Source: JBIOWF01 sp044868295
GTDB taxonomy: Bacteria; Actinomycetota; Actinomycetes; Streptosporangiales; Streptosporangiaceae
Direction of reading: 5' to 3'
Assembly: GCA_044868295.1 (NCBI GenBank)
Contig: JBIOWF010000109.1
Location: forward strand, 1-35,012
Length of the DNA stretch: 35,012 nt
The notes beneath the pieces are model-generated. The model ran no database searches. It was given only the letters and a program-made list of their open reading frames with translations, and was not told the origin of the DNA. Shown in pieces: positions 1 through 7,059 of the stretch. The translations under genes and the position numbers were made by a program. How positions within the stretch are numbered: position 1 is the stretch's first letter; the number at the start of each line of letters is the position of its first letter.

Positions 1-1
1 C

Positions 2-709
2 GCCGCCACGGTCGACGGGCCGCTGGGCGCGCAGTTCCTGGTGTGGGAGTACGCCACCGCGATCGCGGGCCGCGTCCTGGAGATCGACCCGTTCGACCAG
101 CCGAACGTGGCCGAGCCCAAGGAGAACACGACCAAGATCCTTCAGGAGGCCGGAGACGGGCCTCTGCCGACCGGGACGCCGCTGCTCGTCGACGGCCCGG
201 TCGAGGTCTACGGCGAGGTCCCCGGCCATCCGAAGAACCTGGCGGACGTCCTCACGTATCTGCTCCAGGCGATCCCGGAACGCGGATACCTCGCCATCAT
301 GGCCTTCCTGGACCGGGAGGCGGCGTTCGACGCCGCACAGGTGGGGGACGCCTCCTTCGAGGAGATGACCGAGGCGTGGGCGGCCGCCGACGTGGCGACC
401 CTGCGCGCGCTGCTCGACTACCGGACCGACCACGCGGTCACGTTCGGCTGGGGCCCGCGGTTCCTGCACTCGACCGGCCAGTTCCACAAGGGCGGCCCGC
501 AGGCCGGTGTGTTCCTGCAGATCACCGGCGCGGTCACGGACGACATCGAGGTGCCGGGCAAGCCGTACACACTCGGCCGGCTCCAGCTCGCCCAGGCGCT
601 CGGCGACCTGAGGGCGCTGGCCGCGCGCGGGCGGCCCACCGTCCGCCTGCACCTGACCGACAGGATCTTGGGCGTGCGGCATTTGCTCGCCGTGGCAGAG
701 GAGCTCTGA
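2..709 (+). CDS. pgi: Glucose-6-phosphate isomerase, C-terminal part (cut by window edge)
   Basis: The reading frame is open from the left edge, so only the last 235 codons are present and the start lies outside. The product interconverts glucose-6-phosphate and fructose-6-phosphate in the cytoplasm. Visible family signatures are FDQPNVAEPKEN near the start of the fragment and LHSTGQFHKGGP in the last third, the phosphoglucose isomerase C-terminal signature. This style also occurs in transaldolase-Pgi fusion proteins, so a fused transaldolase domain upstream cannot be excluded. The stop is 3 bases before the zwf ATG, so the two are very probably co-transcribed and translationally linked. Placing pgi before zwf puts the glycolysis/pentose-phosphate branch point in one operon. 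Confidence 0.9.
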   Translation, partial: AATVDGPLGAQFLVWEYATAIAGRVLEIDPFDQPNVAEPKENTTKILQEAGDGPLPTGTPLLVDGPVEVYGEVPGHPKNLADVLTYLLQAIPERGYLAIMAFLDREAAFDAAQVGDASFEEMTEAWAAADVATLRALLDYRTDHAVTFGWGPRFLHSTGQFHKGGPQAGVFLQITGAVTDDIEVPGKPYTLGRLQLAQALGDLRALAARGRPTVRLHLTDRILGVRHLLAVAEEL

Positions 710-712
710 CCC

Positions 713-2320
713 ATGACTCAGCCGGAAGTGGATCCGGTCGCCGAGACGGCGGCCAGCCTGGCCGCGCAGATCGCCGGGCTGGCGACGACCGCCGACGTGG
801 TCGACGCCAACCCGCTGCGCGACCCGCGGGACAAGCGGCTGCCCCGCGTGGCCGGTCCCTGCGTGCTCGTGCTGTTCGGCGTCACCGGTGACCTGGCGAA
901 GAAGAAACTGCTTCCGGCGATCTACGACCTGGGGAACCGGGGGCTGCTGCCGCCCGGTTTCTCCCTGGTCGGCTTCGCCCGGCGCGAGTGGGCGCACGAG
1001 GACTTCGCCCAGGTCACCTACGAGGCGGTGAAGGAGCACGCGCGGACACCGTTCCGCGAGGAGGTCTGGAAGCAGATCAGGGAGGGCATCCACTTCTGCC
1101 CGGGCGAGTTCACCGACGACGGCGCGTTCGACGTGCTGGCGATGATGCTCAAGGAGATCGACGAGACCCGGGGCACTGGCGGCAACTACGCCTTCTACCT
1201 GTCGGTCCCGCCGAAGTTCTTCCCCGTGGTGGTCGAGCAGCTCAAGCGGACCAACCTGGCGCACGCCCCCGAGGGCTCCTGGCGGCGGGTGGTCATCGAG
1301 AAGCCGTTCGGTCACGACCTCAAGAGCGCGCGGGAGCTGAACGCGATCACCAGCGCGGTCTTCCCCGAGAGCTCGGTCTTCCGGATCGACCACTACCTGG
1401 GCAAGGAGACCGTCCAGAACATCCTGGCGCTGCGGTTCGCCAACACGCTGTACGAGCCCATCTGGAACCGGGGCTACGTCGACCACGTCCAGATCACGAT
1501 GGCCGAGGACATCGGGATCGGGGGCCGGGCCGGCTACTACGACGGCATCGGCGCGGCCCGCGACGTGATCCAGAACCATCTGCTCCAGCTGCTGGCGCTG
1601 GTCGCGATGGAGGACCCGACCTACTTCGACGCCGACTCCCTCCGGCGGGAGAAGGAGAAGGTCCTCAGCGCGGTCACGCTGCCCGACGACCTCGCGCTCG
1701 GTACGGCCCGCGGCCAGTACACCCGCGGCTGGCAGGGCGGCGAGCCCGTCCCCGGTTTCCTGGAGGAGGAGGGCATCCCCCCGGACTCCATCACCGACAC
1801 GTACGCGGCGATCAAGCTGGAGGTGGCCAACCGGCGCTGGGCGGGCGTGCCGTTCTACCTGCGCGCCGGCAAGCGGCTCGGCCGCCGCGTGACCGAGGTG
1901 GCCGTGGTGTTCCAGCGGGCCCCGCACCTGCCGTTCAGCACCACCGACACCGAAATCCTCGGGCAGAACGCGCTGGTCATCCGGGTCCAGCCGGACGAGG
2001 GCATCACGGTCAGGTTCGGCTCCAAGGTGCCGGGCACGGCCATGGAGGTCAGAGACGTCAGCATGGACTTCGCGTACGGCGAGTCCTTCATGGAGTCCTC
2101 CCCCGAGGCGTACGAGCGCCTGCTGCTCGACGTGCTCATCGGCGATCCGCCGCTCTTCCCGCACCAGCGGGAGGTGGAGCTGTCCTGGATGATCCTCGAC
2201 CCGATCGAGGAGTTCTGGGCCTCGCACGGGCGCCCCGAGGGCTACCCGGCGGGCACCTGGGGCCCGCCGTCCGCAGATGCCATGATCGCCCGCGACGGGC
2301 GCAGCTGGAGGCGGTTGTGA
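713..2320 (+). CDS. zwf: Glucose-6-phosphate 1-dehydrogenase
   Basis: Oxidises glucose-6-phosphate to 6-phosphogluconolactone with NADP+, the first step of the oxidative pentose-phosphate pathway. The 535-residue protein has the dinucleotide-binding motif GVTGDLAKKKLLPA at about 56-69, EKPFGHDL near 200, and the active-site signature RIDHYLGKE at 224-232, with the catalytic His of the family at 227. Length is slightly above the usual 490-515 because of a roughly 45-residue N-terminal extension before the Rossmann fold. The ATG at 713 follows the pgi stop by 3 bases, and opcA starts 22 bases downstream, so this is an operon. In actinobacteria full activity needs OpcA, which is encoded next. 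Confidence 0.97.
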   Translation: MTQPEVDPVAETAASLAAQIAGLATTADVVDANPLRDPRDKRLPRVAGPCVLVLFGVTGDLAKKKLLPAIYDLGNRGLLPPGFSLVGFARREWAHEDFAQVTYEAVKEHARTPFREEVWKQIREGIHFCPGEFTDDGAFDVLAMMLKEIDETRGTGGNYAFYLSVPPKFFPVVVEQLKRTNLAHAPEGSWRRVVIEKPFGHDLKSARELNAITSAVFPESSVFRIDHYLGKETVQNILALRFANTLYEPIWNRGYVDHVQITMAEDIGIGGRAGYYDGIGAARDVIQNHLLQLLALVAMEDPTYFDADSLRREKEKVLSAVTLPDDLALGTARGQYTRGWQGGEPVPGFLEEEGIPPDSITDTYAAIKLEVANRRWAGVPFYLRAGKRLGRRVTEVAVVFQRAPHLPFSTTDTEILGQNALVIRVQPDEGITVRFGSKVPGTAMEVRDVSMDFAYGESFMESSPEAYERLLLDVLIGDPPLFPHQREVELSWMILDPIEEFWASHGRPEGYPAGTWGPPSADAMIARDGRSWRRL

Positions 2321-2342
2321 TCGACGTTGAATCGGGGGCACG

Positions 2343-3257
2343 GTGACGAGCTTCAACCTGACCGAGACCAACGCGTCGAAGATCTCTTCGACGCTCACCC
2401 AGTTGCGGCACCAAATGGGCGCCCCGGCGATCGGCATGGTGCTCACGCTCGTGGTCGTCTGCGACGAAGCCGGCCAGTACGACGCGCTGCGCGCGGCCAC
2501 CGAGGCGGCCCGCGAGCATCCGTCGCGCATCCTCATGGTGATCGCACGGGACCCGGAGGAGCCGATCCGGCTCGACTCCGAGATCCGGGTCGGCGAGGCG
2601 ACGCCCGGCGAGGTCGTCATCCTCCGCCTGTACGGCGAGCTCACCGAGCACGCCGACTCGGTGGTCAGCCCGCTGCTGCTGACCGACACCCCGGTGGTGG
2701 TCTGGTGGCCGGGAGAGTGCCCGGAGGTCCCCGTCAAGGACCCCATCGGCCTGCTCGGCAGCCGCCGGATCACCGACGCCCGCTCCGCCCGCGACTCGGT
2801 CGCGGCCATCAGCAACCGCTACCGTGGCTATGTTCCCGGGGACACCGACCTGGCCTGGACCAGGCTCACGTCGTGGCGGAGCCTCCTCGCCGCCGCCTTC
2901 GACCAGCCCGTGGGTGAGGTCGAGGAGGGTGTCGTGGAGGCGGCCGTCGGCAACCCGAGCGCGCTGCTACTCGCCGCCTGGCTGTCGGAGCGGCTCACCG
3001 CCCCGGTCTCGGTCGCCGACTCCGCCGGGCCCGGTATCACCGCGGTGCGGCTCTCGCTCGCCGGAGAGGGGGCTCTGGAGGTGACGAGGAGTGACGCGCG
3101 CATGGCCACGCTGTCCCGCCCCGGGCAGCCCGACCGCCGGGTGGCCCTGACCCGCAGGCCGGTGTCCGAACTGATCGCCGAGGAGCTGCGCCGCCTGGAT
3201 CCGGACGAGGTCTACGGGGAGGCCGTCTACTGGCTCGCCCGGTCCTCGCCGTCCTGA
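2343..3257 (+). CDS. opcA: Glucose-6-phosphate dehydrogenase assembly protein OpcA
   Basis: A 304-residue OpcA-family protein beginning with a GTG codon. OpcA proteins promote assembly or activation of Zwf and are found in actinobacteria and cyanobacteria immediately after zwf, as here. The family pattern includes an N-terminal helical start, the hydrophobic VLTLVVVCDE segment at about 34-43, and the tryptophan-rich DTPVVVWWPGECP segment near 115-127. No catalytic motif is visible, in line with a scaffold role. The start was chosen because homologues begin close to it and it lies 22 bases after zwf. Confidence 0.93.
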   Translation: MTSFNLTETNASKISSTLTQLRHQMGAPAIGMVLTLVVVCDEAGQYDALRAATEAAREHPSRILMVIARDPEEPIRLDSEIRVGEATPGEVVILRLYGELTEHADSVVSPLLLTDTPVVVWWPGECPEVPVKDPIGLLGSRRITDARSARDSVAAISNRYRGYVPGDTDLAWTRLTSWRSLLAAAFDQPVGEVEEGVVEAAVGNPSALLLAAWLSERLTAPVSVADSAGPGITAVRLSLAGEGALEVTRSDARMATLSRPGQPDRRVALTRRPVSELIAEELRRLDPDEVYGEAVYWLARSSPS

Positions 3258-3490
3258 ACCGGCATCCTGGGTGGGGCTCCTGAACCGGCTTCCGGCACCC
3301 GTACCGACGTCCCGGCAGTCCGGGCCCGGCTCTCCACACGCCGGGCCCGTTGCCACCCGGCGTCTCCTGGATTCGTCAATCAACGCAAACCGGCGTCCCG
3401 GCACCGGCTCTCGAGAAGCCGAGCCGCCGACGTCCGAACGCCGAACGGTTCGACCGGAAGGAACCGGAAAGAACCGGAAAGAAGTGTCCC
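3258..3490. other. opcA-pgl intergenic region with short repeats
   Basis: This 233-base gap interrupts an otherwise tight operon. It holds a direct repeat of CTGAACCGGC about 30 bases apart (near 3254 and 3283) and a short tandem ACCGGAAAGA repeat directly before pgl that includes its likely ribosome site. No convincing promoter, terminator or gene is visible. A long upstream extension of the pgl frame into this gap has no homologous look. Confidence 0.5.
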
Positions 3491-4267
3491 GTGAGTGTTC
3501 CCACCGTCCTCGTGCATCGTGACGCCGAGGTGCTCGCCCAGGCCGTGGCCGCCCGCCTGATAACCCGTCTCGTCGACACGCAGGCCGCGCGCGGCTCGGC
3601 GCACGTGGTGCTGACCGGCGGCACCGTCGGCATCGCGACGCTCGCGGCGGTGGCCGCCACGGCTGCGCGCGACGCCGTCGACTGGCACACGCTCGACGTG
3701 TGGTGGGGCGACGAGCGGTTCCTGCCGACCGGTCACCCGGACCGGAACGAGACCGGTGCTCGTGAGGCCCTGCTCGACCATGTGGACCTGGACCCGTCCC
3801 GCGTCCATCCGATGCCGGGTCCCGACTCGGGGCTCACAGCCGAGGAGGCGGCGGAGGCCTACGCCGTCGAGCTGCGCAAGGCGGCCCGGCCGGAGGACCA
3901 CGGTCCGGTGCCGTCGTTCGACGTGCTGCTCCTCGGAATGGGCCCGGACAGCCACGTCGCCTCGCTGTTCCCCGGCATGCCCGCCCTCTACGAGGAGGAG
4001 CGCTCGGTGGTCGCCGTGCACGGCGCGCCCAAGCCTCCTCCGACCAGGCTGACGCTCACCCTCCCGGCGATCGGGGCGGCGCGGGAGGTGTGGATCGTCG
4101 CGGCGGGCGAGGAGAAGGCACAGGCGGTGCACCTGGCGCTGTCGGGTGCGGGACCCGTCCAAGTGCCCGCCGCGGGCGCCCGTGGCCGCCAGAACACGCT
4201 GTTCCTGCTCGACCGCGCCGCCGCCTCCAAGATCCCCCCAGGCCTCGGCCGCCTCGCATCCCCCTGA
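3491..4267 (+). CDS. pgl: 6-phosphogluconolactonase
   Basis: Hydrolyses 6-phosphogluconolactone to 6-phosphogluconate, step two of the oxidative pentose-phosphate pathway. From the GTG at 3491 the protein is 258 residues, the usual family length. Motifs are LTGGTVG at 41-47 (sugar-phosphate binding), WWGDERF at 71-77, and GMGPDSHVASLFPG at 149-162. The family norm in the last motif is GMGPDGH, so Ser replaces Gly. The frame stays open upstream to 3350, but that extension is proline/arginine-rich and lacks family similarity. A GGAAAG sequence 11-16 bases before 3491 supports the internal GTG. It ends the zwf-opcA-pgl group and faces the minus-strand SUKH gene. Confidence 0.93.
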   Translation: MSVPTVLVHRDAEVLAQAVAARLITRLVDTQAARGSAHVVLTGGTVGIATLAAVAATAARDAVDWHTLDVWWGDERFLPTGHPDRNETGAREALLDHVDLDPSRVHPMPGPDSGLTAEEAAEAYAVELRKAARPEDHGPVPSFDVLLLGMGPDSHVASLFPGMPALYEEERSVVAVHGAPKPPPTRLTLTLPAIGAAREVWIVAAGEEKAQAVHLALSGAGPVQVPAAGARGRQNTLFLLDRAAASKIPPGLGRLASP

Positions 4268-4365
4268 GCCCGGCGAACGGAGGCGATCACCTGCCCGACA
4301 GGCGCCACAGCGTGCGCGATCTCGCGCTCAACGGGCCCGGAATCAGGTAGTTCTCGGACAACGCC

Positions 4366-5067
4366 TCACCCGGACGCCGCCGCGGCGCGTGAGGCCTTCT
4401 CAAGCCAGCCCAGGTACCAGTCAGCGAAGGTCGAAGGCGTCCCGTCCGCGTTCTGGAGCTGCCCCATGTCGTAGTCCTCAGCACGGTAGTCGTGCCACAT
4501 GTGGCCCGCTTCCGGGCCGGAGACGACCAGCCATTCCCGGGATGCGCAGCCCAGATCGCACAGGAATATCGCCCCGACATGCCTTGATTCATCCCAAAAG
4601 AGAGCGCGTAGACGATCATCCCAGGAGGCGTAGGCCTTCTCATATGCCGCCGGATCCTCGAACTCCTCCGGTTCGGGACATTCGGCATACACGGCCGCTA
4701 AAGCCGTTGAGTTGGGTGCCGTCAAGGGGAACGGTTCTGCCAGCCGGTGGAGCAGGGTCATGTCGGCCCCGTCACCGTGCCAAGCCCACCGGCCGTCCTG
4801 CCCTTTCCGAACGGGGAACACGCCGTAGGCAGGGCCCGCTCCGCCCGCTCCCACCTGGAGCAGGAACTCCCGGTATTCCTCGGGCAGTCGCACACCCAGC
4901 TGTTCCTCGAGCTCCATCAGCTCCTCAGGCTCCAGTGGATCCAGCAGGCGGAACCTGTGGCTGAAGGCGCCGAATAACCTTTGCGCGGCCGGCACCTGTG
5001 CCAGGCCCAGCACCCGCTCACGAACCCCGGACCATACGTTTGTGATCACCGTGGCAGCGTAGGCCAC
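4366..5067 (-). CDS. SMI1/KNR4 (SUKH) family protein
   Basis: A 233-residue protein with the SUKH-domain pattern: LEEQLGVRLPEEYREFLLQV at about 53-72, followed by a glycine-rich turn and YGVFPV. Bacterial SUKH proteins are mostly immunity proteins that neutralise secreted or contact-delivered nuclease toxins, though some have other roles. Downstream of the core it has DESRHVGAIFLCDLGC and a tryptophan-rich C-terminus ending in FADWYLGWLEKASRAAAASG. No toxin or secretion gene is adjacent, so it would be an orphan immunity gene. The GTG start at 5067 is preceded by GAAAG. The gene faces pgl and marks the start of the accessory block. The family assignment is secure; the role is inferred. Confidence 0.85.
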   Translation of the reverse strand: MAYAATVITNVWSGVRERVLGLAQVPAAQRLFGAFSHRFRLLDPLEPEELMELEEQLGVRLPEEYREFLLQVGAGGAGPAYGVFPVRKGQDGRWAWHGDGADMTLLHRLAEPFPLTAPNSTALAAVYAECPEPEEFEDPAAYEKAYASWDDRLRALFWDESRHVGAIFLCDLGCASREWLVVSGPEAGHMWHDYRAEDYDMGQLQNADGTPSTFADWYLGWLEKASRAAAASG

Positions 5068-5153
5068 CCGTTGCTTTCACCGAAGAACAGAGCCAAGCCT
5101 CAGTGAGTGGGCACGAGGAGACTCGGCGGACAACCCGGCACCCCGAACGACGC

Positions 5154-5570
5154 TCAAGGCGTCAGAGTCTCCACGGGGCAGCGAATGATGCCTTGCTTCT
5201 CCAACGGCGCGAACTTCGTGTCCGTGGTCACCAGAGGTGCCCCCAGGTCCTCGGCCAAAGCCACGTATATCGCATCGAACGGGTACATGTTGTGCCTTAA
5301 TTGCCAGACGCGGGGTAGCAGATGCGCGAAAGTGCAGCGCACCATCGCCATCTGCGCCAACTCGTTGATCGCCTGCATAGCCGATGCCTCGGTCAAGTAC
5401 TTACCCGACAAGCGGCGCAACACCTTGGCCGCTTCAGCGTCAATGAGCGCAGGCGCATACAGTTACTCTCCCGCTGTCGTCTCGGTGAGCAGCCGCGCGG
5501 CGACCTTCTGGCGCAGACCTCGTTCGTCGGCGAGCAGCTCGATCAGAGCGCTGGTCTCCAGAACCAGCAT
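5154..5570 (-). pseudogene. PIN-domain (VapC-like) toxin interrupted by an in-frame stop
   Basis: Reading from the ATG at 5570 gives MLVLETSALIELLADERGL, the N-terminus of a PIN ribonuclease. Codon 36 (5465-5463) is TAA, and the same frame then continues without interruption as LYAPALIDAEAAKVLRRL to the stop at 5154. The full frame is 138 residues, the normal VapC length. Later acidic motifs are intact: FDAIYVALAE (Asp 99) and VTTDTKF (Asp 117). The first acidic position is Glu5 rather than the usual Asp. GAA to TAA is one base change, so this looks like a recent nonsense mutation or a sequencing error. Restart at an internal GTG or TTG would lose the first catalytic residue. The antitoxin TGA overlaps this ATG by one base. 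Confidence 0.8.
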
Positions 5571-5884
5571 CAATCGTCCTCTCGAACCGCGCGGACAGCG
5601 GCAATGACCTCATCATGTGTGAGCCCGGAGTCTTTGCCGATCTGCGCAAGCTTCTCGATAGTGTCGGCAAGGTCCTTCTGACCGATCTCCTGAGGCAATC
5701 GGGCCAGGAGGTAGGCCAGGGCCTCGATCGGCATCACCACGGCGACCTCTCGTCCTCGCTTGGTGATGACCGTCGGAGTCTTGGCGTACTCCGCCCGCCC
5801 GACAATCTCCGTGAACCGGGCGCGGGCCTCGGTGAACGGCAAACTGGGTACCTGTCCGGTGCGGCCAGTAGCAAGCTCAGCCAT
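5570..5884 (-). CDS. Type II antitoxin, Phd/YefM family
   Basis: A 104-residue protein starting at MAELATGRTG. The N-terminal fold pattern SLPFTEARARFTEIVGRAEY followed by PTVITKRGREVAVVMP is the Phd/YefM DNA-binding core. The C-terminal part (about 55-104, ending AAVRAVREDD) would wrap the toxin. The frame opens further upstream to 5932, but that start would overlap the operator-like palindromes, and the residues it adds (MSKSLAVVLYRLYSCG) do not look like the family. The TGA overlaps the PIN toxin ATG as TGATG, so the pair is translationally coupled. The antitoxin is intact while the toxin carries a stop codon. It should bind the twin palindrome just upstream of its start. Confidence 0.88.
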   Translation of the reverse strand: MAELATGRTGQVPSLPFTEARARFTEIVGRAEYAKTPTVITKRGREVAVVMPIEALAYLLARLPQEIGQKDLADTIEKLAQIGKDSGLTHDEVIAAVRAVREDD

Positions 5885-5891
5885 GCCACAA

Positions 5892-5908
5892 CTGTACAGT
5901 CTGTACAG
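5892..5908 (-). promoter_or_regulatory. Twin palindrome operator of the toxin-antitoxin pair
   Basis: Two perfect 8-base palindromes CTGTACAG lie at 5892-5899 and 5901-5908, separated by one base and centred 9 bases apart. They end 7 bases before the antitoxin ATG. On the minus strand TACAGT (5896-5891) fits a TANNNT -10 element, with its last base 6 bases from the ATG, which would make the mRNA leaderless. Adjacent palindromes at the promoter are the usual autoregulation site of Phd/YefM antitoxins. The sequence is observed; the function is inferred. Confidence 0.65.
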
Positions 5909-6223
5909 CACGACAGCCAGGGATTTCGACACCGTCGATGCCGCACTCCTGGGGCATCACACGAATCGGGCGCTTGGACCATGGCGCACCCCCAAAGACC
6001 GCCGTACAGCTTCCGCCTCCGTAGCGCGTTTCAACCCTATTCGATACTTGGTGCGCGCCGAATGATTCTTATAGCGAATTGTCCAGTTACGGGAATTTCT
6101 CTTTCGCGACTAATTCATCGGACGATTCATGGCTGGATGGGAACTATCGTGCCGTCGCCCTATGATTACGGCGACAGCGGGGATTCCCACGGCCCGGACG
6201 GGCTGTCACAGCTGAGGGGGACG
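5909..6223. other. Intergenic region with an AT-richer core
   Basis: No gene is supported here. The stretch 6040-6140 is clearly less GC-rich than its surroundings (for example TTCTTATAGCGAATTG), which is typical of a promoter region or imported DNA. I could not place a -35/-10 pair with good spacing for the downstream sensor gene. Long plus-strand frames crossing it start inside the antitoxin gene and are not credible. Confidence 0.5.
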
Positions 6224-7051
6224 ATGTCCGACCGGTCTTCGATCGTCATTCTTCATGTGTCCGACATGCAGTTCGGCGCACATCATCGGTTCGGTGTCGA
6301 GGGCGCCACAGCCGAGGATCGTCGGCACGCGTCACTGGCTGGCCGGATCCTGGAGGACCTGGCATGGTTTCGCGACAGGCACCGGCTGAGCCCCGACATT
6401 GCCGTTGCCTCGGGCGATCTCGCCGAATGGGCGATGCCCGCCGAGTTCGAACAGGTCCACGACTTCCTCGGAGAATTGTGCGAAGGGCTCGGGCTCAGCC
6501 GCCAACGAGTTGCGATGGTTCCCGGAAACCACGACGTTAGTTGGAAGAAGTGCCAAGCCTACTTTTTCAACTGCGATGGTGACGGGACCAAGCCCGTCTC
6601 ACCGTACTGGCCGAAGTGGGGACCCTATTCCGGAATGTTCAGCCGGTTCTACGATGGCGTGCGCGGCGTCAGCTTCGCTCCGGACCAGCCTTGGACCTTG
6701 TTCGAGATTCCCGAGCCGGAGGGGAAAGTGCTCGGCGGCCGACTTCTGGATGAGCGGATGAAGCCGCGCGACGATCTACTGGCCCGGCTACGGCGTGTCT
6801 GCGAGATCCGCTATCCGGGCGCGACGATCGACGAGGTCGAGAACGCATCGGGGGCCAGATGGATGCGGGTCACCCGTCCCGGACCACAGGTGTCAATGTT
6901 CCCTGTAGGTGTGTGTCAGGGATCGCCTACATCGGAGGATGTCCAGGCCTTTCTGGACGATGTCGACGCCTCGTACCGATCTGGTGACCCCCATCTGACC
7001 TCGTACTACGTGTATGACGGGGAGCCCGTCCCCGCTGAGCTGACCCGCTGA
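6224..7051 (+). pseudogene. Metallophosphoesterase-like fragment, N-terminal half of a broken sensor gene
   Basis: ATG at 6224 after AGGGGG. The calcineurin-like phosphoesterase core is recognisable: SDMQFGAHH at 13-21 (Gln replaces the usual metal-binding His of DxH), GDLAE at 64-68, and GNHDVSW at 101-107. The expected C-terminal GHxH metal motif is absent; after about residue 166 (LFEIPEPEGK) the sequence jumps to a different region (DDLLARLRRVCEIRYPGATI). This suggests an internal in-frame deletion. The frame ends at TGA 7049-7051 inside a second copy of a 13-base duplication. Deleting one copy fuses it in frame to the pentapeptide/WD40 part that follows. It is probably the N-terminus of a large STAND-type signalling ATPase that is now inactive. 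Confidence 0.7.
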
Positions 7052-7059
7052 GCTGACCC
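7034..7059 (+). repeat. 13-bp tandem duplication causing a frameshift
   Basis: GCTGAGCTGACCC occurs at 7034-7046 and again, identically, at 7047-7059. Thirteen is not a multiple of three, so the second copy shifts the frame and creates the TGA at 7049. With one copy removed the reading continues ...VPAELTRWAELRGLRL..., joining the two halves of the sensor gene. This is direct sequence evidence for a replication-slippage mutation or an assembly error. Confidence 0.9.

Noticed and set aside
3350..3490. N-terminal extension of 6-phosphogluconolactonase
   Set aside because: Composition is Pro/Arg-rich and unlike the family; the GTG at 3491 has a ribosome site and gives the standard length.
5440..5670. 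Alternative minus-strand frame across the toxin-antitoxin junction
   Set aside because: It is out of frame with both partners; the Phd and PIN motifs are found in the two other frames joined by TGATG.
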